Positions 16,347 to 25,382 of a stretch of 61,583 bases of DNA are shown here, piece after piece (position 1 is the stretch's first letter; each line of letters begins with the position of its first letter). The position numbers were made by a program, and so were the translations under genes. The notes under the pieces were generated by a model that was not told the origin of the DNA, did no database searches, and saw only the letters and a list, made by a program, of their open reading frames with translations. This DNA is from Acidobacteriota bacterium (lineage in GTDB: Bacteria > Acidobacteriota > Terriglobia > Bryobacterales > Bryobacteraceae). The stretch is taken from positions 1-61,583 of the forward strand of contig JAPKYX010000189.1 of the NCBI GenBank assembly GCA_026394075.1. The letters are read 5' to 3'.

Positions 16347-17945
16347 CTAGGCGGCCTTCAGCTCGATCACCACTTCCAGGCCCGAAGGCTGGCGGTTGCG
16401 GCAAAAGACCGTGCCTCCGCAGGCCTCGACGCTCGCCTTGACGATCGCCAAGCCTAGGCCGGTGCCGCCGGTGTCACGGCTGCGGGGCATCTCGGGCCGG
16501 TAGAACGGGGCGAAGACCTCGGCCAGCTCGCTTTCCGGCAGGCCCGGGCCGCAATCGGACACGGTCACGACCACCCGGTTCTTCTGCACCATCGCCGCAA
16601 CCGTGATCGGTCCGGCATCGCCGGCATACCGCAACGCGTTCCGCAGCAGGTTGGAGACGGCGCGCAGCAGCTGGGTTTCGTCGCCTAGTGCGGCCAGTGC
16701 CGGATCAATGTCGATCAGCACGGGGCTGGTGCCCGGCACCTGCCGTGCGAGCGCCCGCTTGGCCACCGGCTCCAGCAGCACCGGTACCAGTGAGACCGGT
16801 CCGGACTGCAGGCCAGCCTTGGAGAACAGCAACAGCTCATTCACCAGCGTCGACATCTCTTGCACTTCGTCGCGCAAGACTTCCACGTGCCGCAACTGGG
16901 TCTCTTCCACGCGTTGTTCGAGAATGCCCACCGCGAACTGAATGCGTGCGATGGGGGCGCAAAGTTCGTGCGCGATGTCGCCCAGGAAGCGCTTTTGATT
17001 CTTCACGAAGCTCTCCAGCCGCGCGGCCGTCAGGTTGATCTGCTGGCCCAAGTGGCCCAGTTCGTCGTCACGGTCCGGCGCCGCGTCCGCATCGAACCGA
17101 CCCTGCGCGATCCGTTCCGTGGCCAAGTCCATTTGCCGGATAGACCGCGTGACGCCGCTGACGAAGGGCCACCAGCAAGCCAGGGTGACGCCCGTCAATG
17201 CTGCTATCGCCATCAACAGCAAGCGCCAGTCAAAAAACAGTTTCGGGTTAAAGATCGAACCCGACCGCAACAGCAGAACCCCGGGGTCCAACCGCCGAGC
17301 CTCCGGGTCCGGGATGGGCATCCGCACGCCTACCCAGTAGGTGAGCGGTGACGGCGTGATCGCCATCAGGACCACTTCGGTCGGCGGCCGGCGCAAGGGC
17401 GGACGTGGGCGGTCACCGCGACGCTCGCCGCCCGCGCCGAGATCGGAGGGAGGCCGGTCCTCCAGGGTCTCCCGCCGGTCCGGCGGCCCATCCCCTGGCC
17501 GGTCATTCAGTCCGTTCTCCCGGCTCCGCTGTGGTGCCTGGCCGTCCGGGCGTGGCCCTTTGCCGTCCGGGCGTTGCCCTTTGCCATCCGGGCGCGGTCC
17601 TCCTTGGCGCATCCGGTCGAGCAGCTCGGGCGGAAGCGTCAGCGGCTCGCCGGTCATGGACCGTCCACGCGGATCGGTCAGCATAAACTCGGCCTCATAC
17701 TGGCGCGAGTAGGTGGCCAGCAGCGCCGCCCGTTGCGCGGGCTCAGTGGTTTCCAGTTCGCGCCCGCACGCGTTCGCAATGGCCAGAATACGGTCTCGTG
17801 CCGGGCCCAACAGCAGAGATTCAATCCGCAGGCCAAACTGCTGGTTGGCGAAAACCAACAGCACCGCCCCCAGCAACACCAGATTCAGTGCGGCCAGCCC
17901 CAGAATTTTCCGCGAGAGTGGCCACGCCGCCACACGGCCCGGCAC
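16347..17945 (-). CDS. Sensor histidine kinase (CpxA-like architecture)
   Basis: A 532-residue inner-membrane kinase starting at GTG directly after the response regulator stop (no gap). It has a first membrane helix at about 13-35 and a periplasmic sensor of about 200 residues. Residues 113-190 of the sensor are low-complexity, Arg/Pro/Asp/Gly-rich with repeated RPDGKG. A second helix lies at about 240-262, then HAMP and HisKA with phospho-acceptor His326 in FLGDIAHELCAPIARI. The ATPase domain shows LLRNALRYA (N box), VSDCGPGLPE (G1) and TGGTGLGLAIV (G2). All catalytic boxes look intact. The stimulus is unknown; the domain order resembles CpxA. Confidence 0.92.
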   Translation of the reverse strand: MPGRVAAWPLSRKILGLAALNLVLLGAVLLVFANQQFGLRIESLLLGPARDRILAIANACGRELETTEPAQRAALLATYSRQYEAEFMLTDPRGRSMTGEPLTLPPELLDRMRQGGPRPDGKGQRPDGKGPRPDGQAPQRSRENGLNDRPGDGPPDRRETLEDRPPSDLGAGGERRGDRPRPPLRRPPTEVVLMAITPSPLTYWVGVRMPIPDPEARRLDPGVLLLRSGSIFNPKLFFDWRLLLMAIAALTGVTLACWWPFVSGVTRSIRQMDLATERIAQGRFDADAAPDRDDELGHLGQQINLTAARLESFVKNQKRFLGDIAHELCAPIARIQFAVGILEQRVEETQLRHVEVLRDEVQEMSTLVNELLLFSKAGLQSGPVSLVPVLLEPVAKRALARQVPGTSPVLIDIDPALAALGDETQLLRAVSNLLRNALRYAGDAGPITVAAMVQKNRVVVTVSDCGPGLPESELAEVFAPFYRPEMPRSRDTGGTGLGLAIVKASVEACGGTVFCRNRQPSGLEVVIELKAA

Positions 17946-18674
17946 TTAGCTGGCCTCCGGCCGCTTCAGCATGTAGCCCACACCGCGGATGGTCTCGATC
18001 CAGCGCGGGGCCTTGGCGTCATCGCCCAGTTTCTTGCGCAGCGAGGAAATGTGGACGTCGATGGACCGGTCGAAACCCTCAAAATCGCGGTCGGCCACTT
18101 CTAGTAGCAACTGTTCACGGGTCTTGACGCGGCCGCTGGAGCGGGCCAACGCCAGCAGCAGGTCGAACTCCTGACGCGTCAGGAGGACCTCGGTACCGCT
18201 GAGGGTCACCACGTGCGCGGCCGGGTCCACCATCAGGTCGCCGACCACGGCCGGGGTCTGGCGGCGGTCGGTTGCTTGCTGGGCCGTCAGGGTGGACCGG
18301 CGGAGCACCGCCCGCAAGCGCGCCAGCAGTTCCCGGGTGGAGAAGGTCTTGGGGAGATAGTCGTCCGCACCCATTTCCAGGCCGACGATCCGGTCCGCTT
18401 CATCGCCCCGGCCGGTCAGCATCAGCACTGGTACTTCAGAATGGGTTCGCAGCCGGCGCAGCACCTCGAACCCGTCCATGCCGGGCAGCATGACGTCGAG
18501 AATGATGGCTTGAAAGGTCTGCTTTAGCGCCAGGTCCAGGCCTGCCGGTCCGTTGTGGGCCATCGAGACCGCGTAGCCCATCCCTTCCAGATAGTCCTTC
18601 ACCAGTTGGCACAGGCGCACGTCGTCTTCCACCAGCAGCAGACGGATGGGTGGTGCAAACTGTTCGGGCGGCAT
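17946..18674 (-). CDS. OmpR-family response regulator (CpxR-like)
   Basis: A 242-residue protein with an N-terminal receiver domain (acidic pocket EDD at 16-18, phospho-acceptor D60 in AIILDVMLPGMDGFEVL, Lys109 in DYLPKTF) and a C-terminal winged-helix DNA-binding domain (LTRQEFDLLLALARSSGRVKTREQLL, DVHISSLRKKLG, IRGVGYML). It abuts the kinase gene, forming one transcription unit. A pair of TTGGTAA direct repeats with an 11-base period lies 42-59 bases upstream of its start and could be an autoregulatory site. The target genes are not otherwise evident. Confidence 0.94.
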   Translation of the reverse strand: MPPEQFAPPIRLLLVEDDVRLCQLVKDYLEGMGYAVSMAHNGPAGLDLALKQTFQAIILDVMLPGMDGFEVLRRLRTHSEVPVLMLTGRGDEADRIVGLEMGADDYLPKTFSTRELLARLRAVLRRSTLTAQQATDRRQTPAVVGDLMVDPAAHVVTLSGTEVLLTRQEFDLLLALARSSGRVKTREQLLLEVADRDFEGFDRSIDVHISSLRKKLGDDAKAPRWIETIRGVGYMLKRPEAS

Positions 18675-18715
18675 GATTTAGGAATACGACATTTCTCGCG
18701 CGGAGGGCGGAATTC

Positions 18716-18733
18716 TTACCAACTCTTTACCAA
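18716..18733 (-). promoter_or_regulatory. Direct-repeat operator candidate upstream of the response regulator
   Basis: On the minus strand TTGGTAA occurs twice with an 11-base period (plus-strand TTACCAA at 18716-18722 and 18727-18733). OmpR-family regulators bind tandem direct repeats spaced by one helical turn, and the CpxR consensus is GTAAA-N5-GTAAA. The position fits autoregulation of the two-component operon, and possibly control of the divergent YHYH gene. No binding evidence exists beyond the pattern. Confidence 0.4.
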
Positions 18734-18865
18734 TTCCGGCCCACGGGCACCGAATCAATCCGCGCGGTGGGGCGGGTCTTTACACGACATTGACAATTCC
18801 GCCGTTCCCGCACATCGGCGGCTTACACAGAGACCGTTGAATGGATATTGAAGGAGTCAGTACTC

Positions 18866-20833
18866 ATGAACAGTCAATGCATTCGAGTGGCGCTGTGGAG
18901 CGCCTTGGTCTCAGCGGCCCTTTCGGCCCAGCCGGGTCCGCCTCCCGGTGGCCCAGGTGGCGCCCAGGGGGATGCCGTCTGGCTGCGAAATGCCTACTAT
19001 GGCGAATCCCATACTTTTGACGCCTGCGTCGGCCATCAGCCCGGCAATGGCCAATATCACTACCATGCCAGTCCGATGTGCCTGCGCGCGCAATTGGGCG
19101 ACAACGTGGAGGTCTCCCGGTCCGGCCGCAATGGTGCGTTCTACCGGGAGAAGGCGGCTCCCTGGACGCATTCGCCGATCCTCGGTTGGGCCTACGATGG
19201 CTACCCGATCTACGGGCCGTATGGATGGGCTGACCCGAAGAACCCCGCCAGCCCGGTGAAACGGCTGAAAGCCAGCTTCCGGCTCCGCGCGATCACCCAG
19301 CGCACAACGCTGCCGGAATGGGTGCTGCCGGTCACCTCCGGTGCCACCAGCACCACGTTGACCGCGGCCCAATACGGCCCGGCGGTCAGCGCGACCTTTC
19401 CCTTGGGTCGCTACCTGGGCGACTACGAGTTTGTGAAAGACCTCGGCGATCTGGACGTGCACAACGGCCGGTTTGCGGTGACGCCCGAGTACCCGCAAGG
19501 CACCTACGCCTACATCACAACCCTTGATGACGATGGCAACTTCGCGTTCCCTTACATCTACGGCGCGCAGTTCTACGGCTCGACCAGCAACGGCGGTACC
19601 GCGCGGACGGTGGCCACGGGTGCCAGCGATTTTTTCAACAATGGCTCAGTGGCGGCGGGTACATCCAGCGATCCGCTCCTGGCCTCCTGGATGACCAAGT
19701 CCGCTTCGCAGGCGGCCCGGGTCTACAGCAACTTCAATCCTTCCGCCGGGGCGGCCACCACCTGGCCCAATGATGTCCCCACGGGCGCGAACACCAGCGG
19801 CAGCGTCACCACACCCGTGCTGGCCGATGTGCAGCGCATCCGGCAGACCGAGAGCCTGGTGTATGTCAACGTCCATGGTCTGGCCAGCCACACCATGGGC
19901 CCCTGGTTCGACCCCGGCCAGCAGGGGGGGATCTTTGGCGCCTACCCTACCAATCAAAATCTGACCGTACAGCTGCCCAAGGCCCCCGCCGTCGCCGCCA
20001 CCAAGACCACTGTTGGACTGGGAGCGCAGGGCGTATGGGTGAATGGTGTCGCGGTTTTTAACTTCCTGGATGGGGCCAGCTACAGCAACGCCCGCGGCAC
20101 TGACGCCGGCGGCGGCATCGTGGGCATCTCCGCTTCGCACGTCTCCGCCGCGTCGTTTGAACCGGGCCCGATTCCGGCCAGCTCGATTGTCACGGCCTTT
20201 CCTCTGTTCGGGTTGAAGTATGCGGTCACGTCGGCGGTGGCGCCGGAAGGTACCTGGCCCACGCAGTTGGGCGGGGCCGCCATCACGGTGAAGGATTCAG
20301 CCGGAACTGAGCGTGCGGCGCAGATCTATGCCGTGTCACCCACGCAGATCAGCTATCTGCTGCCTGCGGGGACGGCGGTGGGCTACGGCAGTGTCTCGAT
20401 CGCCGCCGGGGGGGCGACCTTCACCGGCAACATCAACGTTCGCGACTCCTATCCGAATCTGTTCGCCTTGAACACCGATGGGTTGGCCGCCGCTTACCTG
20501 ACGCGCGTCCGTGCCGGGCAGAGCACCAATGAGCAGGTATTCCAACAGTCGCCGAGCGGTGCACTGCTGGCCGCCCCGATTGATCTGGGGCCGGCGTCCG
20601 ATCTGGTCTATCTGGTGCTGTATGGCAGTGGGATCGGCACGGCGGGTGCGGCGACGGCCAGCATTGGCGGCGTGGCGGCGGAAGTTAGCTACGCTGGTCG
20701 GCTGCCGAACGGCAATGGTCTCGATCAGTACAACGTGCTGATTCCGCGCTCACTGGTGGGCAAAGGCAAGGTGGACGTGGTGGTGACGGCGGGCAACCGG
20801 GTCTCCAACACGGTCAACATCACCATTCGTTAG
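18866..20833 (+). CDS. Secreted YHYH-domain protein with TIGR03437 C-terminus
   Basis: The start is the ATG at 18866, which has AAGGAG nine bases upstream; an in-frame TTG at 18848 would include that site and is rejected. The product (655 residues) begins with a signal peptide ending near LSAQP. The YHYH domain is visible as GNGQYHYHASPMC plus WAYDGYPIYGPYG, with a further metal-ligand-like region about 200-300. The last 220 residues (FNFLDGASYS, VSPTQISYLLPAG, LVLYGSGIGTAG, GLDQYNVLIPRSL) match the TIGR03437 domain common in Solibacter-group secreted proteins. Enzymatic activity is unknown. It diverges from the two-component system. Confidence 0.85.
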   Translation: MNSQCIRVALWSALVSAALSAQPGPPPGGPGGAQGDAVWLRNAYYGESHTFDACVGHQPGNGQYHYHASPMCLRAQLGDNVEVSRSGRNGAFYREKAAPWTHSPILGWAYDGYPIYGPYGWADPKNPASPVKRLKASFRLRAITQRTTLPEWVLPVTSGATSTTLTAAQYGPAVSATFPLGRYLGDYEFVKDLGDLDVHNGRFAVTPEYPQGTYAYITTLDDDGNFAFPYIYGAQFYGSTSNGGTARTVATGASDFFNNGSVAAGTSSDPLLASWMTKSASQAARVYSNFNPSAGAATTWPNDVPTGANTSGSVTTPVLADVQRIRQTESLVYVNVHGLASHTMGPWFDPGQQGGIFGAYPTNQNLTVQLPKAPAVAATKTTVGLGAQGVWVNGVAVFNFLDGASYSNARGTDAGGGIVGISASHVSAASFEPGPIPASSIVTAFPLFGLKYAVTSAVAPEGTWPTQLGGAAITVKDSAGTERAAQIYAVSPTQISYLLPAGTAVGYGSVSIAAGGATFTGNINVRDSYPNLFALNTDGLAAAYLTRVRAGQSTNEQVFQQSPSGALLAAPIDLGPASDLVYLVLYGSGIGTAGAATASIGGVAAEVSYAGRLPNGNGLDQYNVLIPRSLVGKGKVDVVVTAGNRVSNTVNITIR

Positions 20834-20864
20834 TACTGGCCGGTAGGACTGACGGAACCGCGGG

Positions 20865-23321
20865 TTAGGGGCGAACCACAAACGGGATCGCCCCGGACAC
20901 CCGGCCGTCCACAGTGACGGTGAGCGTCCGGTTACCGGGCGGCACGCTGGACAACAAGGTGAAGACAACGTTGTTGCCACTCGCCGTCGCCAAGTGCTCA
21001 ACGCCATTCAGGGTCACCGTCACTCGCGGCTTGCTGAAGGGCACCGTCAGGTCGGTGAGTCCGTTCACCGGCAGCGTAATCAGATCACCGGCGCGGCCCC
21101 CGCGGACGTCCGCGGCCAGCGCGGGGATGGTCAGCGCGGCGGGTTCAACCTGGATGGCAAAGGGCAAGCTCTGCTCACCACCGGACTGGATGCGTACAAT
21201 GGCCGGGCCTGCCGGCAAACCGGCCGGGATCTCCAAAAGCAGGACGGACGGACCGGCCACCGTCACCGCTGCCGGACGTTCACCCACCGTGGCCGTCACA
21301 CTACCCCCAAGACCCGAGGTCAGCAGTGGGACCAAATTCCCCGCTGGGACGGACACGATGCCCGACAAGGAATTCACCGACGCCGGCGAAACCACCAGGT
21401 TTCTGCCCGCGGCGGCGACAATCAGCAGGCCACCGGCCGGAAACTGCTGCAAGCCGCTGACCACGTTGACACTGACCGGCCCCGGCGTCGCTTGTGGGGT
21501 CACCTGTACCTGCGCCAGCAAGCGGGTAGGCGACACAACCCACAGTCTCTTCACCGAAAGATCGCTTGATCCGAACCCCAGCGAAACCGCGCCGTCGACA
21601 AACGACGTTCCGGAACCCGTCAACTCCAGGACGGTTTCCGCGCCCACGGCCAGGGTGTTGGTTCCCAGGCTGACGCTGGCCGAATCATTGCCATCCAGGA
21701 CAATCGCGGTGGGTTCACTTTGGAAGAAGGTGGAACTCTGGCCATCATTGGCTACCACCACCACACCTGCCCGGTGAGCATTGGCCGACGACGGTGCCGT
21801 CACCACCAGGCGGCCGGCGGCTTCATCGAATGCCCGGACCAGCGCCGGAACGCCATCAAAGAACACCTGCGAATCGGTACCCAGGCCCGTGCCCGAAATC
21901 TGCACGGCTCGCGAGGCGGCGTCCAGCATCGTCACCGTAGCAATCTGCGGCGGCTGCTTGGAGGTGAGCGTCACTGCCCCTGGTTGCACGTAGACGTCGG
22001 TGTTCTGAGAAAACACCACATGCCGGGCGCCCTCGCCCGATTGAGGCGAAAACCCGAAATCGAAGGCCAGGTAGCCAGCCGAATAGGACCGGATGGCGGA
22101 AATCTGCGTCGCCCCACCCAACACCGACGCTCGCAGGCCGGCCACCGGGCTGTTGTTGCTGAGCAGGCCATTGCCCGTGGCCACCATAAAGTTGCGCGAA
22201 CCATTGACGTTCACCACCGCCGGGCGAATCGCCACTTGGCCGGGGAACGAGTAGGTCTGGACGTTGAACAAAGAGAGCGGAGTCCGGCGAGCCGTGACGC
22301 TGAAATTGACGCCATCCAGCACCGCTCCGGCCGAGACCGGGAGGGCGCCTGCCGTGTTGATGTCGCGTACACCGGGGTAGAACTGCAGATCAAACAGGCC
22401 GCCGGGGGAAATCACGTTGCGGTCCGGATCCTGCGGATAGCGGATGTTCGCGGGTGTCGTTTCGCCCGTTTGCGCCGGCGGCAACGGGTGCACGTAGACA
22501 TAGTAGGTACCCGGTGCCAAGCCTTCAATCCGGTAGCTGCCATCCGGACCCGTCAGTGTCCCCACGGCCGCGCCACCCGGTGCAATCGCCACCACGCTGG
22601 CCAGTGCCTGACCCGCACCGCCTTGCGTCACCCGGCCGGCAATCGCTCCCAAGCTGGACTGGAAGGCCCGCGTCGGATAGAGCAGGGAGAGGCCCGCGAT
22701 GTCATCCGCCGCCAAAGCCCGGCCCCGGGTGGTGGCCCGGGTCAACTGCGTCGCCATCGTGGATGAAACCAAAGAATGCTGCAAGCCCAGCGTGTGGCCA
22801 AACTCATGCACCAGGGTCATAAACGCCGCGTCGGTCCAGCTGGGCTGGTCGTTCAAGTTGCGCGGCAGAATAATCGTCGAGCGCTGGATGGGGACAAACG
22901 TTGAACCCGGTACCGGTTCCACCACCGAGGTCGGGCCGCCTAAGGCCAACAGACCCGGCGGAACTTCGTCAAACACCACATCAATGCCGGGCGTCGCTTG
23001 CGTCACAAACGGAGGCGGTACCGCGCCGCCAAACTGCAGCCGCAGTTCCGATGTCTCCACTTCGCTCCACTGTTTGGCGGCCAGCCGGATCTGGCTGGTC
23101 AGCCGGGCCATGGAATCGCCCGGTGCCATCGATTGCGGCAGTTCGGAGGTGATGAAGTAGCTGACCGTCTTGTTGGGCAACACCGACAGGTCAAACCGCT
23201 GCGGCAGAGCCACCAATTGCCCAGCACGATTCTGGTACCGCAGGAAGTGGTAATAGGCATCCGCCACCGGGCTCATGGCCAGGATCGATACGATCACCAT
23301 TGCTGCGCGGCGCAGGCTCAT
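20865..23321 (-). CDS. Secreted matrixin-type metalloprotease with IPT-like repeats
   Basis: An 818-residue exported protein (signal peptide about 1-22). A metzincin zinc site HEFGHTLGLQH gives H172, E173, H176 and H182, and a plausible Met-turn lies at SSTMATQ. A carboxypeptidase-regulatory-like domain follows (GAIAGRVTQGG, GSYRIEGLAPGTYYVYV). The long C-terminal half consists of Ig-like/IPT beta-domains (VQISGTGLGTDSQVFFDG; LELTGSGTSFVDGAVSLGFG; TFTVDGRVSG-like ends). The protease is probably cell-surface or extracellular and the repeats adhesive. Its start overlaps the stop of the upstream small gene by four bases, so the two are coupled. Confidence 0.88.
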   Translation of the reverse strand: MSLRRAAMVIVSILAMSPVADAYYHFLRYQNRAGQLVALPQRFDLSVLPNKTVSYFITSELPQSMAPGDSMARLTSQIRLAAKQWSEVETSELRLQFGGAVPPPFVTQATPGIDVVFDEVPPGLLALGGPTSVVEPVPGSTFVPIQRSTIILPRNLNDQPSWTDAAFMTLVHEFGHTLGLQHSLVSSTMATQLTRATTRGRALAADDIAGLSLLYPTRAFQSSLGAIAGRVTQGGAGQALASVVAIAPGGAAVGTLTGPDGSYRIEGLAPGTYYVYVHPLPPAQTGETTPANIRYPQDPDRNVISPGGLFDLQFYPGVRDINTAGALPVSAGAVLDGVNFSVTARRTPLSLFNVQTYSFPGQVAIRPAVVNVNGSRNFMVATGNGLLSNNSPVAGLRASVLGGATQISAIRSYSAGYLAFDFGFSPQSGEGARHVVFSQNTDVYVQPGAVTLTSKQPPQIATVTMLDAASRAVQISGTGLGTDSQVFFDGVPALVRAFDEAAGRLVVTAPSSANAHRAGVVVVANDGQSSTFFQSEPTAIVLDGNDSASVSLGTNTLAVGAETVLELTGSGTSFVDGAVSLGFGSSDLSVKRLWVVSPTRLLAQVQVTPQATPGPVSVNVVSGLQQFPAGGLLIVAAAGRNLVVSPASVNSLSGIVSVPAGNLVPLLTSGLGGSVTATVGERPAAVTVAGPSVLLLEIPAGLPAGPAIVRIQSGGEQSLPFAIQVEPAALTIPALAADVRGGRAGDLITLPVNGLTDLTVPFSKPRVTVTLNGVEHLATASGNNVVFTLLSSVPPGNRTLTVTVDGRVSGAIPFVVRP

Positions 23322-23857
23322 TGTTTGGCCTTTAACCCGATTCGATTCATCACGCTAGATTTCAATTCTTCTAGCGGTACATCAACGCCCTCATCGGCCA
23401 CTGGCCGTCCCGCTCCATCCAGCATCCGCTCGGTGGTCGGGGTGCGGGTGGCGTAGACGGTGCCGTTCGATGCCTTCTCCAAGGTCAACAAACCTTGTGA
23501 CAAGCCCATCACTTGCGTGATGCCCGACCGTCCAGTCCACAAAAAGAAAATCTGCTCGTCACCTGGATTGAGGGTGGGCGTCCCGGAGAAGGTCTGGCGA
23601 CGTGTGCCAACCGTGCCACCGGGGATGGAGATGGAAACCGTTGCTTGCGCCGCACCCTTCCAGCGTTCAATCACGCTCAAGGTGCAGTTGGTGTAAATCA
23701 AAGTTCCGCGAAAAGCACCAGCGCAGGACGTGACCTTCGCCCGAACAATCGCCGTCGCTTGATCGGTCATTTCGGCCACCGAAAGACGCTGCAACGTCGT
23801 CGCTTGTGCGGCGAACGCTCCCGCGAGCAAAACGGCGATGATCTGAGCGATCTTCAT
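23318..23857 (-). CDS. Small exported protein coupled to the metalloprotease
   Basis: A 179-residue protein with a signal peptide (MKIAQIIAVLLAGAFAAQA) and a mature part with the pattern MTDQATAIVRAKVTSC, CTLSVIERWKG, GGTVGTRRQTFSGTPTLNPGDEQIFFLW. The two Cys could form a disulfide. It is not assigned to a named family, but similar small proteins often precede secreted metalloproteases in this group (inference). GAGGCGGG precedes the ATG. Its stop overlaps the protease start, so it may be a chaperone, inhibitor or accessory subunit; nothing in the sequence decides which. Confidence 0.78.
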   Translation of the reverse strand: MKIAQIIAVLLAGAFAAQATTLQRLSVAEMTDQATAIVRAKVTSCAGAFRGTLIYTNCTLSVIERWKGAAQATVSISIPGGTVGTRRQTFSGTPTLNPGDEQIFFLWTGRSGITQVMGLSQGLLTLEKASNGTVYATRTPTTERMLDGAGRPVADEGVDVPLEELKSSVMNRIGLKAKQ

Positions 23858-23939
23858 ACCCGCCTCGATAGATGCAAGTGGGATGCCAATGGAGGCATGC
23901 GGGAAATGAAGGGCTTGGCGGTTCGGGCCCGGCTCAGAT

Positions 23940-23964
23940 TGTGTCCCGATGACACAGTTGTGTC
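23940..23964. promoter_or_regulatory. Triple TGTGTC half-site cluster
   Basis: Three copies of one half-site sit in 25 bases: TGTGTC (23940-23945), its complement GACACA (23951-23956) and TGTGTC again (23959-23964). The last two form a palindrome with a two-base centre. It lies about 83-107 bases upstream of the minus-strand gene starting at 23857, a plausible operator position. No regulator is implied by the pattern. Confidence 0.35.
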
Positions 23965-24023
23965 CCGGCCCGTCCTCGTCTCTCTAAGGTCCGTCGTCTA
24001 GCGGAACTAAAACATTAGAAAAC

Positions 24024-24047
24024 AATGCCTAAAGCATTCATGATAAA
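24024..24047 (-). terminator. Weak hairpin after the CoA-transferase gene
   Basis: On the minus strand, after the CoA-transferase stop, AATGC pairs with GCATT across a five-base loop (24024-24038) and a T-rich GTTTTCTAATGTTTT follows. The stem is only five pairs, so termination would be weak. Confidence 0.3.
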
Positions 24048-24057
24048 TGACAAAATG

Positions 24058-25302
24058 CTACGAATCCGAGCAATTTCCTGTAAACACGACTCCCTGCCGT
24101 TCGAGCCTGTCGAGTGCCGCGGCGTCCAGTCCGAGCCAGTCCATCAGCGCGGTCCGGGTATGTTCCCCCAACCGCGGTGCCGGGCGTTCGATCACCGGTG
24201 GCGTGTCCGACAGTTTCACCGGCGCGCCCGTCACCCGGTGTGGCCCGGCCACCGGATGGTCCAGCTCCGGGAACATCTGCCGGACGGCGGTTTGCGGGTC
24301 GTTGACCACCTCGTCAAACCGGCGGACCAATGAGCAGGGAATACCGGCGGCACGGAGTTTTGGAATCCATTCTTCGCCGGTGTGCCGGGCGAATGACTCC
24401 TCGAGCAGCCGGTCGAGTTCCCGGCGATTCCGAATGCGGTCGGCATTCGAGGCAAAGTCTTTATGCTCTGCCAGATCCGGTCTTCCGATGGCTCTGGTGA
24501 AGGCGACCCACAGCTTTTCACTACCAACCGCAATGGCCACTCCTCGATCAGCGGCGGGGATCACCTGGTAGGGCACCACAGTGGGGAAAGCGGTCCCCAT
24601 GGGGAAGGGAAGTTCACCCGAACCGAGGAAGGTGGAAAAGTTCGAGCTCATCGCGGAGATCATGCCATCCAGCATGGAGACGTCGACGAACTGCCCCCGT
24701 CCCGTCCGCTCCCGCGCCCGCAGGGCCAGGAGGATGCCGATGACGGAGAACATCCCCGCCGTAATGTCCGAGATCCCGTAGCCGCAGCGCACCTGCTGGC
24801 CGTCCGTCGTGCCCGTCACACTGATCAATCCCGAGGAGCTCTGCACGATCACATCCATGGCCGCCTCGTCCCGGGATGGTCCGTCCTGCCCGTAGCCGGA
24901 GATGGCGCAATAGATCAACCGGGGATTTCTGGCACTCGTGGCGCTGTACCCTAACCCTAATCGCTCCATGGTTCCAGGCCGGAAATTCTCAAGTAGTACA
25001 TCGGCCTGCTCCACCAGCTTCAAACACAGCTCGATACCTTCCGGTTGCTTGAGATCGATCGACACGCCCAGCTTGCCGCGGTTCAAGCCGAGAAAGAAGC
25101 TGGATTCGCCACCTTGGAACGGTGGCCCCCATCCGCGCCCCATATCGCCACCCTGCCGCGACTCTACCTTGCAGATCTCGGCCCCATAGGTGGCCAGCAG
25201 CATGGTGCAATACGGCCCCGCCAGAGCATGCGAAAAATCCAGCACCCGCAGTCCGGTCAGGGCGGAAATTGGGATATTCTCGGACCGGTCAGAGTCAGGC
25301 AT
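24058..25302 (-). CDS. Class III CoA-transferase (CaiB/BaiF family)
   Basis: A 414-residue cytosolic enzyme of the formyl-CoA transferase family, moving CoA between carboxylic acids. Family motifs: LRVLDFSHALAGPYCTMLLATYGAEICKVE at the N-terminus, LNRGKLGVSIDLKQPEG, DVLLENFRPGTMERLGLGY, and AMDVIVQSSSGL with the Asp expected to form the aspartyl-CoA intermediate. Length is typical. The substrate cannot be told from sequence, and flanking genes are secreted proteases with no metabolic link. It lies on the same strand as the protease genes but is separated by about 80 and 200 bases, so it is probably independent. Confidence 0.92.
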   Translation of the reverse strand: MPDSDRSENIPISALTGLRVLDFSHALAGPYCTMLLATYGAEICKVESRQGGDMGRGWGPPFQGGESSFFLGLNRGKLGVSIDLKQPEGIELCLKLVEQADVLLENFRPGTMERLGLGYSATSARNPRLIYCAISGYGQDGPSRDEAAMDVIVQSSSGLISVTGTTDGQQVRCGYGISDITAGMFSVIGILLALRARERTGRGQFVDVSMLDGMISAMSSNFSTFLGSGELPFPMGTAFPTVVPYQVIPAADRGVAIAVGSEKLWVAFTRAIGRPDLAEHKDFASNADRIRNRRELDRLLEESFARHTGEEWIPKLRAAGIPCSLVRRFDEVVNDPQTAVRQMFPELDHPVAGPHRVTGAPVKLSDTPPVIERPAPRLGEHTRTALMDWLGLDAAALDRLERQGVVFTGNCSDS

Positions 25303-25382
25303 CGAGTTCTAGACTATCAAGCAGTCGACAAGGCGTTCGGTGCACGCCACTGATTTCGTTGGTTAGCGGATCCTCGGCAACG

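Noticed and set aside
18790-18795. Perfect TTGACA upstream of the YHYH gene
   Set aside because: No acceptable -10 hexamer is found 16-18 bases downstream.
21720-22766. Plus-strand 348-codon frame inside the metalloprotease gene
   Set aside because: Arg/His-rich, no signal or domain, fully antisense to the metzincin/IPT coding sequence.
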